From Nocardia fluminea (GTDB lineage: Bacteria > Actinomycetota > Actinomycetes > Mycobacteriales > Mycobacteriaceae), in contig NZ_PJMW01000001.1 in the NCBI RefSeq assembly GCF_002846365.1, forward strand, positions 1,456,711 through 1,520,710: 64,000 nt of DNA. The letters are read 5' to 3'. Position numbers and translations under genes: made by a program. The notes beneath the pieces are model-generated. The model saw only the letters and a program-made list of their open reading frames with translations, ran no database searches and was not told where the DNA came from. The first letter of the stretch is position 1. Every line of letters begins with the position of its first letter. This document shows positions 54,335 through 61,896 of this stretch, piece after piece.

Positions 54335-55353
54335 CTTCCGTCGACGCCTCTGCCCCCGCCGGACGCAAGCTGCTGCGCATCGAAGCGCGCAACGCGGAAA
54401 CACCGATCGAGCGCAAACCCAAGTGGATTCGTACCCGCGCCACCATGGGCCCCGAATACACCGAGCTCAAGAGCCTGGTGAAGTCCGAGGGCCTGCACAC
54501 CGTCTGTGAGGAAGCGGGCTGCCCCAACATCTTCGAATGCTGGGAAGATCGCGAGGCCACCTTCCTCATCGGCGGCGAGCAGTGCACCCGCCGCTGCGAC
54601 TTCTGCCAGATCGACACCGGCAAGCCCGCCGCCCTCGACCGCGACGAGCCTCGCCGCGTCGCCGAGAGCGTCCAGTCGATGGGCCTGCGCTACTCCACGA
54701 TCACCGGCGTCGCGCGCGACGACCTCGACGACGGCGGCGCCTGGCTCTACGCCGAGACCGTGCGCGCCATCAAGGCGAGCAACCCCGCCACCGGCGTCGA
54801 GCTGCTCATCCCCGACTTCAACGCCGACCCCGCCCAGCTCGCCGAGGTCTTCTCCTCCCGCCCCGAGGTCCTCGCGCACAACCTGGAAACGGTGCCGCGC
54901 ATCTTCAAGCGCATCCGCCCTGCCTTCCGCTACGAGCGCTCCCTCGCCGTGATCACCGCCGCCCGCGAGGCGGGCCTGGTCACCAAGTCCAACCTCATCC
55001 TCGGCATGGGCGAAACCCCCGAAGAGGTCACCGAGGCGATGCGCGACCTGCACGAAGCGGGCTGCGACATCCTCACCATCACCCAGTACCTGCGCCCCAG
55101 CCCCCGCCACCATCCGGTCGACCGCTGGGTGAAGCCGGAGGAGTTCGTCGAGCACTCCGAGGTCGCCGAAGAACTCGGCTTCGCCGGTGTGATGGCAGGC
55201 CCCCTGGTCCGCTCCTCCTACCGGGCAGGCCGCCTCTACGCCCAGGCGATGGCCCACCACGGCCGCGAGATCCCCGAAGCGATGGCCCACCTCGCCAAGG
55301 AAGGCACCGCCTCCCAGGAAGCCAGCGCGGTCCTGGCCCGCTTCGGCAGCTGA
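54331..55353 (+). CDS. lipA: lipoyl synthase (LipA)
   Basis: 340 aa. Radical SAM enzyme with both Fe-S cluster motifs: auxiliary Cys in [15 protein letters not shown] and the radical-[11 protein letters not shown] (C-x3-C-x2-C). The N-terminal RKPKWIRTR and C-terminal RSSYRAG Ser ligand are visible. It inserts sulfur at C6 and C8 of octanoyl groups on E2 and H proteins. The HesB/ErpA-type carrier of this window may supply its clusters. Confidence 0.94.
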   Translation: MTSVDASAPAGRKLLRIEARNAETPIERKPKWIRTRATMGPEYTELKSLVKSEGLHTVCEEAGCPNIFECWEDREATFLIGGEQCTRRCDFCQIDTGKPAALDRDEPRRVAESVQSMGLRYSTITGVARDDLDDGGAWLYAETVRAIKASNPATGVELLIPDFNADPAQLAEVFSSRPEVLAHNLETVPRIFKRIRPAFRYERSLAVITAAREAGLVTKSNLILGMGETPEEVTEAMRDLHEAGCDILTITQYLRPSPRHHPVDRWVKPEEFVEHSEVAEELGFAGVMAGPLVRSSYRAGRLYAQAMAHHGREIPEAMAHLAKEGTASQEASAVLARFGS

Positions 55354-55384
55354 AATCGCGGGTACACCTCGTTAGGCTGGAAGC

Positions 55385-55684
55385 ATGACGATCGACTTCG
55401 ACACGCTGATGCCACAGTTGCGAGCGCTGTGCGAAAAATACGACGTTGTCGAACTGTCAGTCTTCGGGTCAGTAGCTCGGGGATCCGATGGACCGGACAG
55501 CGACGTCGACCTGCTCTACCTGCTGAAGCCGGACACACAGATCGGGCTGGAGTTCTTCGGGTTCCAGGAAGAGCTGGAGGACCTCCTCGGCCGAAAGGTT
55601 GACGTCGTTCCCAAGAAGTATCTGCACTGGTTCATTCGCGATGCAGTACTGGCGGAAGCGAAGGACCTGCATGTCGCGGCGTGA
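55385..55684 (+). CDS. MntA-type nucleotidyltransferase antitoxin
   Basis: 99 aa, ATG 31 bp after lipA. The minimal nucleotidyltransferase motif is GSVARGSDGPDSDVD (GSx10DxD). MntA antitoxins of the type VII system adenylylate HepT toxins on a tyrosine. The next gene overlaps by 14 bp and encodes the HepT partner. Base composition is less GC-rich than lipA, suggesting acquisition by transfer. Confidence 0.85.
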   Translation: MTIDFDTLMPQLRALCEKYDVVELSVFGSVARGSDGPDSDVDLLYLLKPDTQIGLEFFGFQEELEDLLGRKVDVVPKKYLHWFIRDAVLAEAKDLHVAA

Positions 55685-56060
55685 GGACCTTTACCTCGCC
55701 GACATCGTCACCGCCTACTACCGAATCGCCTCCTACCTCGAAAACCTCACCTTCGCGGATTTCCAGAAGGACGATCTCCGCCAGGATGGCGTGATCCGCC
55801 AGCTTTCGATCATCGGCGAAGCCGCGTCGTCGCTGGCCCCGGAAACCCGTGATGCACAGCCGGAAATTCCGTGGAAGCTGGTGCGGGGTATGCGAAACAT
55901 GCTGATCCATCAGTACTTCGATGCCGACTTGATCATCGTGTTCAACGCCGCCACGAAGAGCGTGCCCGAACTGGCCGACCGCATCCTGGCGATCCTGAAG
56001 CAACGCGACCCAGCCGAGGCCGAGCGCGTACTCACCCGCAAGCCCTCATCGCTAGACTGA
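55671..56060 (+). CDS. HepT-type HEPN ribonuclease toxin (DUF86)
   Basis: 129 aa from the ATG at 55671, with AAGGA just upstream inside the antitoxin gene. All-helical HEPN fold; the Rx4HxY motif is RNMLIHQY, which includes the Tyr that MntA modifies. GVIRQLSIIGEAASSL is the conserved DUF86 helix. HEPN toxins cleave RNA. All key residues are present, so the pair looks functional. Confidence 0.87.
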   Translation: MSRREDLYLADIVTAYYRIASYLENLTFADFQKDDLRQDGVIRQLSIIGEAASSLAPETRDAQPEIPWKLVRGMRNMLIHQYFDADLIIVFNAATKSVPELADRILAILKQRDPAEAERVLTRKPSSLD

Positions 56061-56091
56061 GCCTCCCCTAACTTATTTTGTGGAAGGACCC

Positions 56092-56403
56092 ATGTCGAAG
56101 TTCGAGAACGTCTCCGTCAGCAAGAAGGCCAACGTCTACTTCGACGGCAAGTGCGTCAGCTACAGCCTCGAGTTGCCCGATGGCGCCTCGGTGTCGGTCG
56201 GCGTGATCCAGCCGTCGTCGCTCACCTTCACCACCGGCGCGCCGGAGATCATGGAACTGGTCGCGGGTGAGGCCAATGTGACCCTGGCCGGTACGACCGA
56301 GGCCGTCACCTACCGTGCGGGCGAGTCGTTCAAGGTCCCTGGCGACAGCTCGTTCGACATCGAGGTCGTCGACACCATGCACTACGTCTGCTACTACGGC
56401 TGA
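56092..56403 (+). CDS. ppnP: pyrimidine/purine nucleoside phosphorylase PpnP (cupin)
   Basis: 103 aa from the ATG at 56092, AAGGA 5 nt upstream; the GTG at 56080 overlaps that site. Matches the DUF1255/PpnP family: VYFDGKCVSYSLELPDG, SVGVIQPSSLTFTT, and VDTMHYVCYY at the end. The E. coli protein splits many nucleosides with phosphate. No linked nucleoside genes. Confidence 0.85.
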   Translation: MSKFENVSVSKKANVYFDGKCVSYSLELPDGASVSVGVIQPSSLTFTTGAPEIMELVAGEANVTLAGTTEAVTYRAGESFKVPGDSSFDIEVVDTMHYVCYYG

Positions 56404-56405
56404 CG

Positions 56406-56454
56406 AAACCGGAGCCCGGGGCGACCAGGTCGGTCGCCCCGGATCGCCGGGTTT
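56406..56454. terminator. bidirectional terminator after ppnP
   Basis: Perfect 11-bp stem (56416-56426 with 56432-56442, arm CCGGGGCGACC), flanked by AAACCGG on the left and CCGGGTTT on the right. It overlaps the stop of the convergent gene. Confidence 0.75.
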
Positions 56455-56986
56455 ACTTCACCAGGAACTCGTCCTTGTACAGCCGGTTGGGCCGCGGGGC
56501 GGTGGCCTCGCTCAATTCCACCTGAAAGTCGCTCTCGCGCTTGTTCCTCGGCCGGTAGCTGCCACCGAAGGTGATCATCACCGACCCACCGACGCCGGTC
56601 GTGCCACGAGCCGATGTCGTTTCCCTGCCCGCGTTGAACACCGTCGCCACATCGCGCCCGTCGTTGCCGACCGCGATCTGGCCGTCATGGAAGAACTGCA
56701 CGAAGGTCCCGTTGTCCGCGCCGACGGTGGCAGCCACCGTGTGACCCTTCTCCGGGTCGAGCTCGAACTCCGCGTCGCACTGCTGACGGCGATCCACGGG
56801 ACCGGGCTCACCGAGGGTGCGCCCGATGCCGAGCAGCACAGTCTCGCCGAGGGCGTTGTGCCGCTCGCGACTTTCTTCGGTCCACAAATGGGTGGTCGAC
56901 CAAACCTTCACGCGCCCGTCATCGAAAAGCGACACCCGGTCGTCGGTGCCGTTGCTGATCAGATATTTCGCACTGTTGGGGGCCAT
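56453..56986 (-). CDS. hypothetical protein
   Basis: 177 aa. The ATG at 56986 is preferred because AGGAAG lies 9 nt upstream; the ATG at 56995 touches that site. No signal peptide or membrane helix. Mostly beta-rich (KYLISNGTDDRVSLFDDGRV, GSVMITFGGSYRPR), with WSTTHLWTEESRERHNALGE between. I do not recognise the family. Confidence 0.5.
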   Translation of the reverse strand: MAPNSAKYLISNGTDDRVSLFDDGRVKVWSTTHLWTEESRERHNALGETVLLGIGRTLGEPGPVDRRQQCDAEFELDPEKGHTVAATVGADNGTFVQFFHDGQIAVGNDGRDVATVFNAGRETTSARGTTGVGGSVMITFGGSYRPRNKRESDFQVELSEATAPRPNRLYKDEFLVK

Positions 56987-57066
56987 ACCATCCATCTTCC
57001 TCGCTTTCGCGCGCCGAAATCACCCGTTCGGGTGACTCGATCGCCCATAACGCTCTGCGCGGCAGG

Positions 57067-57807
57067 TCAGAAGCTTTTGTGCGGGACACCGACCGTGAGA
57101 CCACCGTCCACCACGAACTCCGCGCCGGTCGAATACGAGGACTCGTCGGATGCCAGATACGCCACCAGCGCCGACACCTCATCCGGCTCGGCCGCCCGCG
57201 CGAGCGGAATCTGCAGGAAGTCCGCCGGAATTCCCTCGGTCATCGGCGTAGAGATCAGCCCCGGATGCACCGAGTTCACCCGAATCCCCTGCGGCGCGAG
57301 CTCCAGCGCCGCCGACTTGGTGAGTCCACGCACCGCGAACTTCGTCGCCGTGTACCCGTGCAGGCCAGGACTACCCCGCATCCCCTCGACCGAGGAGATG
57401 TTGACGATCGACCCACCGCCGGCTTCCTTCATCGCCGGAACGGCCGCCTGCATCCCGAGAAACGTCCCGGTCAGATTGATGTCGATGATCCGCTGCCACT
57501 CGTCCAACGCGAAGTCCACCAGCAGATTCCCGTTGACGATCCCCGCATTGTTCACCAGCACGTGCAGCCCACCGAACTCCTCGACCGCGGCCGCCACGAT
57601 CCCCGCCCACTGCTCCGGCTCGCGAACATCGAGATGCCGATAGGCCACCGTGTCCCCGAGTTCCTTTGCCACGGTGGCGCCTTCGTCATCGAGCACATCC
57701 CCGATCACCACCGACGCCCCCTCGGCAACGAACCGCCGAGCATGCGCCGCCCCCATCCCCCGAGCGCCACCACTGATCACCGCAACCTTGCCGGCCAACC
57801 GTCCCAT
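57067..57807 (-). CDS. short-chain dehydrogenase, 3alpha(20beta)-hydroxysteroid dehydrogenase-like
   Basis: 246 aa from the ATG at 57807 (GAAGGGG upstream). Classical SDR: NAD site SGGARGMGAAH, NNAG, Ser in IVNISSVEGM, and YTATK (Tyr-x3-Lys). The sequence is close to FabG3 (Rv2002) and Streptomyces 20beta-hydroxysteroid dehydrogenase. Two AACNNGTT sites upstream resemble the KstR operator, supporting a steroid or lipid substrate. Confidence 0.82.
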   Translation of the reverse strand: MGRLAGKVAVISGGARGMGAAHARRFVAEGASVVIGDVLDDEGATVAKELGDTVAYRHLDVREPEQWAGIVAAAVEEFGGLHVLVNNAGIVNGNLLVDFALDEWQRIIDINLTGTFLGMQAAVPAMKEAGGGSIVNISSVEGMRGSPGLHGYTATKFAVRGLTKSAALELAPQGIRVNSVHPGLISTPMTEGIPADFLQIPLARAAEPDEVSALVAYLASDESSYSTGAEFVVDGGLTVGVPHKSF

Positions 57808-57828
57808 GTCCGCATACCCCTTCGTTGA

Positions 57829-57894
57829 ACTGAACCTGTTCACACCGTACGAGTACGAGCCGCCCTACTGGAGCAATTTCTGTAACAGGTTTCA
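57829..57894 (-). promoter_or_regulatory. two KstR-like boxes upstream of the SDR gene
   Basis: TGTAACAGGTTTCA (57881-57894) fits TNNAACNNGTTNNA, the KstR consensus. A second AACCTGTT core lies at 57833-57840 with non-consensus ends. They are 51 bp apart and both lie within 90 bp of the start codon. Confidence 0.45.
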
Positions 57895-57904
57895 ATTCTA
57901 AGGA

Positions 57905-58225
57905 AAGACAGCACCGCCCCGCCGACCAGATCATCCGCCTGATCACCACCAATGCCCCGCCCGGCCGGGCACCCTGCGCATGATCCCGACCGCCGCGAAC
58001 GGCCAACCGTCCTTCGCCGTGTACATCGACGGCGAAGCCCACTCCATCCAGATCCTCACCGTGACCCCGACGGGCATCGACCGAATCGTGGCGTTTCACG
58101 GATCCGAACGTTTCAGGCCCTTCGGCCTGGTCGACCGTCTACCGATCGCCTCGGTGCCGGGTGCACGCCGGCCAAAGGATCAGCAGGCGATATTCGCCGC
58201 CCCGGACGATTCGAACGAAATATGA
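57905..58225 (+). pseudogene. remnant of an ECF sigma factor C-terminal domain
   Basis: The frame read through 57944-58225 gives GTLRMIPTAANGQPSFAVYIDG and a SnoaL-like tail (DRIVAFHGSERFRPFGL). This is the C-terminal extension of TIGR02960/SigJ-type ECF sigma factors. No sigma2 or sigma4 region precedes it. Another frame (57923-57980) shows a helix DQIIRLITTNAPPG, suggesting a frameshift. The region between it and the SDR promoter has no start, so this is probably a degraded fragment. Confidence 0.5.
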
Positions 58226-58818
58226 ACGTGGTCAAGGTGATTCTGCGTCGGGCTGCCGCGATCTTCCATATAGGACCAGCCGCCGCCGTCGTTGTAGCGC
58301 TGCTGCCAGATCACATAGGTGATTCCGAAGCGTGCTTTGTTGGCCAACACGAAATCCGCAATGGTGTTGCCCAACGCGGGATTCGGCGTCATCACGTCGA
58401 GCGCAAGCCCCGCACCGTGGTCACCGTCGTAGCGCCCGTTGGCGCCGCCGATGTCGCTGACCCCGAACATCTTCTGCAGCAGATTTCCTACCTGCGCCAC
58501 ATGCGGTCGAGTTCCGTTGAAGGTCGTCCCACAAAACACCTTCACCTTCTGCGCCGACAGCGCCGCCATCTCGTCATCCGCCCTGACGATCGGCCCCGGC
58601 TGCGGCGCGTCGTGCATCGGCGCGGCGGCGATCGGGTCGGGCACGATCGCCGAGGTCGACAGCGGTTCGACCGAGGCCACCGCCTCGACCTGCGCGCCCG
58701 GCCGCATCACCATCATCAACATGCCGGGAACGGTCGCCGCGAGACTGCACACGGCCAGCGGCAGGCGACTCTTGGGAGCCGACGGTTTGCGATGCGAAGC
58801 AGTCACGTTGTCTATCAC
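58180..58818 (-). CDS. secreted peptidase-like protein (ARB_07466/M15-type domain)
   Basis: 212 aa from the GTG at 58818; the GTG at 58806 is an alternative. An N-terminal membrane/signal segment (about 18-40) is followed by a Pro/Ala linker and a C-terminal domain. That domain has DGDHGAGLALDVM, TYVIWQQRYN and NHLDHVHISF, the zinc ligands (His/Asp/His) of a D,D-carboxypeptidase-like fold. Likely acts on peptidoglycan. The gene overlaps the 3' end of the sigma remnant. Confidence 0.65.
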   Translation of the reverse strand: MIDNVTASHRKPSAPKSRLPLAVCSLAATVPGMLMMVMRPGAQVEAVASVEPLSTSAIVPDPIAAAPMHDAPQPGPIVRADDEMAALSAQKVKVFCGTTFNGTRPHVAQVGNLLQKMFGVSDIGGANGRYDGDHGAGLALDVMTPNPALGNTIADFVLANKARFGITYVIWQQRYNDGGGWSYMEDRGSPTQNHLDHVHISFESSGAANIAC

Positions 58819-59168
58819 CAGTCATTGTCGAGAGCAGGTCACCGTAAGATTACGAAATGGTCGCGGAAAAGTCACGCCCAGCTACGCATCAACAGTTGGA
58901 CCAGCATCTATCACCCGACGCGATCCCGCAATCCCTTCGCCGCGTGTCGTTACAAAGACGGCCTGTCGCGACGATCGGCGCAGTGTTGATCACATCCCTG
59001 ACACGTCGGCGGTGAGGTAGAGCTGCCGACGGCTTCACGGGCATTTCAGTGCGGTCGGAGCGCATTCCCTGGCGAGCGAGTACACCACCGCTGACCAGCG
59101 GCGCGCCGAATGTCGGTGCCCCTTGCTACTTTTCGTGTATTCGATCTCCACGAGCTCAGCGAGGACGC
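58819..59168. other. 350-bp intergenic region upstream of the peptidase and WGR genes
   Basis: Divergent promoter region with no gene. It holds the palindrome CGTAA-GA-TTACG (58843-58854), about 25 bp upstream of the peptidase gene. A TACTTT -10-like hexamer lies some 40 bp before the WGR gene. I see nothing else. Confidence 0.45.
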
Positions 59169-60587
59169 ATGACCGCCGAAACCACCTATCTCGAACTGTC
59201 CGACGACGCGGGCTCCTCGCACAAGTTCTACGAGGTCGTAGTCACCGGAACGAACGTCAATATCCGCTACGGCCGTATCGGCGAGCAGGGCCAGTCCAAA
59301 GCGAGCGCCTTCGCCACCGAGGACAAGGCGAAGTCGGCCGCGCAGAAAAAGATCGGCGAGAAGATGCGCAAGGGCTACGCCCCCGCCGTCATGGGAGCGC
59401 GCGAGCGCCGCACCGTCACCCGCCGCAGCATCACCAGCCAGCGCTCCACCGCCAAGTCGGCCCCCGTGCTGTGGCGCTTCGATTCCGGCGCCGCCGCCTT
59501 CGGCATCTTCGTCGACGAGCAGCGCTGCTGGGTCGGCAACGAGCAGGGCGAGGTCTTCACCCTTTCCCCCGCCGGCGTCGTCACCAACAGCTACAAGCTG
59601 CCCGACGCGGTCAAGTGCATCGTCGCCGACGACTTCTGGATCTACGCGGGCTGCGACGACGGCCGCGTCTACGACCTGTCCGGCAAAGTCCCCCGCGCCG
59701 CTTACGACGTCTCCGCCGACGACGTCTACTGGCTCGACATCCACGACGGCATCCTCGCCGCCTCCGACGCCGCCGGTGGCCTCACCGTCATCGACCACGA
59801 AGAGGAATCCCTCTGGTCGGCGCGCAGCAAGGGTAACTCCGGCTGGATGGTCCGCGTCGACCCCACCGGCGTCTACCACGGCCACAGCGCCGGCGTCACC
59901 AAATACCACCTGGAAACCGGTCGCTCCCAGTGGAATTCGTCCACCCGCGGTGCGGTCCTGTTCGGCTGGCAGGAATCCGGCACCGTCTACGCGGGCACTT
60001 CCCACAATCAGGTCGAGGAGATCACCAAGCAGGGCACCGCCACCCGCACCTACCAGTGCGACGCCGCCGTCTTCTCCTGCGCCGCCTCCCCCGACGGCCG
60101 CTACGTCTTCGCCGGCGACTCCCACTCCTCGGTCTACTGCTTCGACGCCAACGGCACCCGCCTGTGGAAACTGGCCACCGGCTGCGGCTCCGCCTACTCC
60201 ATGCAGTACCACGACGAAAAGCTCTATCTGGTCACCACCTCCGGCGCCCTGGCCTGCCTCGACGTCAGCGAATCCGCCATCCGCGACGCCGACCAGGGCG
60301 TCCTGCCCACCACCCGCTCGGTGAAAGCCCCCGAATTCTCCGCCGTAGCCCCCAGCACCACCCTCGAACTCACCACCGACGCAGGCACCGGCGTCATCGT
60401 CGAATGCCTCCAACACGGCGACTCCCTCCGCGTCCATGTCATCTCCCCCGGCTACGACCCCGGCTGGAACGTCCAATTCCCCCGCGACATCCGCCTAGCC
60501 GGCGCCCGCTACGTCGTCGACGCCGTCTCCGAATCCGCCCGAGGCGGCTTCTACCGAGTCCGCGGTGACATCCGCCGCCTGGGCTGA
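59169..60587 (+). CDS. WGR-domain / beta-propeller protein
   Basis: 472 aa from the ATG at 59169 (GAGGA upstream). Residues about 1-80 form a WGR domain (YEVVVTGTNVNIRYGRIGEQGQ), as found in PARP, DNA ligases and MolR. Residues about 95-420 are a PQQ/WD-like beta-propeller with repeated W/Y strands (WRFDSG, VYDLSG, VYCFDANGTRLWKLATG). The last part is beta-rich. WGR domains bind nucleic acid ends in PARP. Role here unknown. Confidence 0.75.
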   Translation: MTAETTYLELSDDAGSSHKFYEVVVTGTNVNIRYGRIGEQGQSKASAFATEDKAKSAAQKKIGEKMRKGYAPAVMGARERRTVTRRSITSQRSTAKSAPVLWRFDSGAAAFGIFVDEQRCWVGNEQGEVFTLSPAGVVTNSYKLPDAVKCIVADDFWIYAGCDDGRVYDLSGKVPRAAYDVSADDVYWLDIHDGILAASDAAGGLTVIDHEEESLWSARSKGNSGWMVRVDPTGVYHGHSAGVTKYHLETGRSQWNSSTRGAVLFGWQESGTVYAGTSHNQVEEITKQGTATRTYQCDAAVFSCAASPDGRYVFAGDSHSSVYCFDANGTRLWKLATGCGSAYSMQYHDEKLYLVTTSGALACLDVSESAIRDADQGVLPTTRSVKAPEFSAVAPSTTLELTTDAGTGVIVECLQHGDSLRVHVISPGYDPGWNVQFPRDIRLAGARYVVDAVSESARGGFYRVRGDIRRLG

Positions 60588-60857
60588 CGCCCCACCGCGG
60601 CCCAACCCCGCCGCCGCGCCGAGTCCGCCACCCATCGACTGACTGTGATGTCCAGAGAGGTTGGTCAGTCGGGTGACCGGTGGCCGACTCGGTCAACACG
60701 CACGAGCGTCGCCGTCTTACCGCCAGCCGAGAACGACGGACGTCCGCCAGTCCCGGGATGGCGGCCGGGGCTGTCGGCGGGCTGCGCACTCGGACCTGGC
60801 CGGACAACGCCGAGTGTCGATGCCGCAGGTTGTGCTCGGTCTCGAGTCGCCGATGCC

Positions 60858-61529
60858 TCAAACCTCGCCCGCATCGGGGTTCAGCGCAGCCAGGGTGACA
60901 AAGATCGGCACCCCAGGATCCGCCGTGATCCCCCGCCCGCGCAGAAACGCATCGATCATCCCCCACACCAATTCGTGCACCCTGCCGACGAATTCTCCGG
61001 CATCCGGCTCAGCGTCACTCAGCCACAGATCAGTCAGCACGATCATCACGCCGACAATCGCCCGCGCCAGATATTCGATCCCCTCGGCATCGAGCGGAAT
61101 CGAATCCGCCACCGCCCGAGCCCTTTCCGCGAACCGACCCGCCACCGTACTGGCGAGGTCGTACTGGCCCGCGGCCCCCTCACGATTCGCACTCGTCTGA
61201 GTCAGGAAGCGGAAAACATTGGGGTGGGCCAGAATTCCGACCGCATAGTCGTTCAGCGCACGATCGATCGCAGCGTTGGGTGGCTGCAACAGCAGAGTCA
61301 GGTCGGTTCCCGTCGCGGCGAATGCCGAGTCGGCGAATCGCGCGCCGATCGCCGCGTAGAGGTCACCTTTGTCGGTGAACTGCCGATACAGTCGCGGCTT
61401 CGTGATCCCGGCCTCGACCGCGAAAGCATCCATGCTCGGGCGAGGCCCGTCACGATCGAGCACCCGAATCGCGGCGTCGACGATGACATCCCGGCTCACC
61501 GGTGGAGGTCGTCGACTGGCTCGGGTCAC
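60858..61529 (-). CDS. TetR-family transcriptional regulator
   Basis: 223 aa from the GTG at 61529. N-terminal HTH is ITKPRLYRQFTDKGDLYAAIG after DVIVDAAIRVLDRDG. The ligand domain is helical. A TATCGT -10 box ends 8 nt before the GTG. The downstream + strand gene is divergent, and TACCGSCAGTA sites lie in the shared region. Autoregulation plus control of the divergent gene is likely. Confidence 0.85.
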   Translation of the reverse strand: MTRASRRPPPVSRDVIVDAAIRVLDRDGPRPSMDAFAVEAGITKPRLYRQFTDKGDLYAAIGARFADSAFAATGTDLTLLLQPPNAAIDRALNDYAVGILAHPNVFRFLTQTSANREGAAGQYDLASTVAGRFAERARAVADSIPLDAEGIEYLARAIVGVMIVLTDLWLSDAEPDAGEFVGRVHELVWGMIDAFLRGRGITADPGVPIFVTLAALNPDAGEV

Positions 61530-61536
61530 GGTCGGA

Positions 61537-61646
61537 AACGATACACGTACCGCCAGTACGATCAGATGGTTCGCTGTGTCATGGCCCAACGACTCTTTAC
61601 AGATCGCACCACATACCGGCAGTATCGGGTTCCATACCGGCAGTAC
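61537..61646. promoter_or_regulatory. TetR promoter and three operator-like repeats
   Basis: -10 box TATCGT for tetR on the minus strand (61543-61538). TACCGCCAGTA (61548-61558) sits just upstream of it. TACCGGCAGTA occurs at 61616-61626 and again at 61636-61646, 20 bp apart, close to the divergent gene at 61681. Confidence 0.55.
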
Positions 61647-61680
61647 GAACTCCCGGACATCGCATCGAAGGAGACGGTCC

Positions 61681-61896
61681 GTGTCGGATCCCCTGCGCCA
61701 ACTCACCACAACACTCGGCGCCCCACCACCACCCGACTTCGCCACCCTCACCCCCGACGAGCTGGCCCTCCTCGACAACTACGTCCGAGCCGCCCTCGAC
61801 CACCGCAAGGCAGCCCTTGACGACGCCCTCGACTCCGGCATGCGCCTCATCCCCCGCCTGGCCCGCCCCGCCGTGAAGAAGGTGCTCGGACTGTGA
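61681..61896 (+). CDS. small conserved protein upstream of the decayed gene
   Basis: 71 aa from the GTG at 61681, AAGGAG 8 nt upstream. Helical, with TLTPDELALLDNYVRAAL and a basic C-terminus (RPAVKKVLGL). Stop overlaps the next start (GTGA at 61893). No family recognised. It may be an intact remnant of a TetR-controlled operon. Confidence 0.55.
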   Translation: MSDPLRQLTTTLGAPPPPDFATLTPDELALLDNYVRAALDHRKAALDDALDSGMRLIPRLARPAVKKVLGL

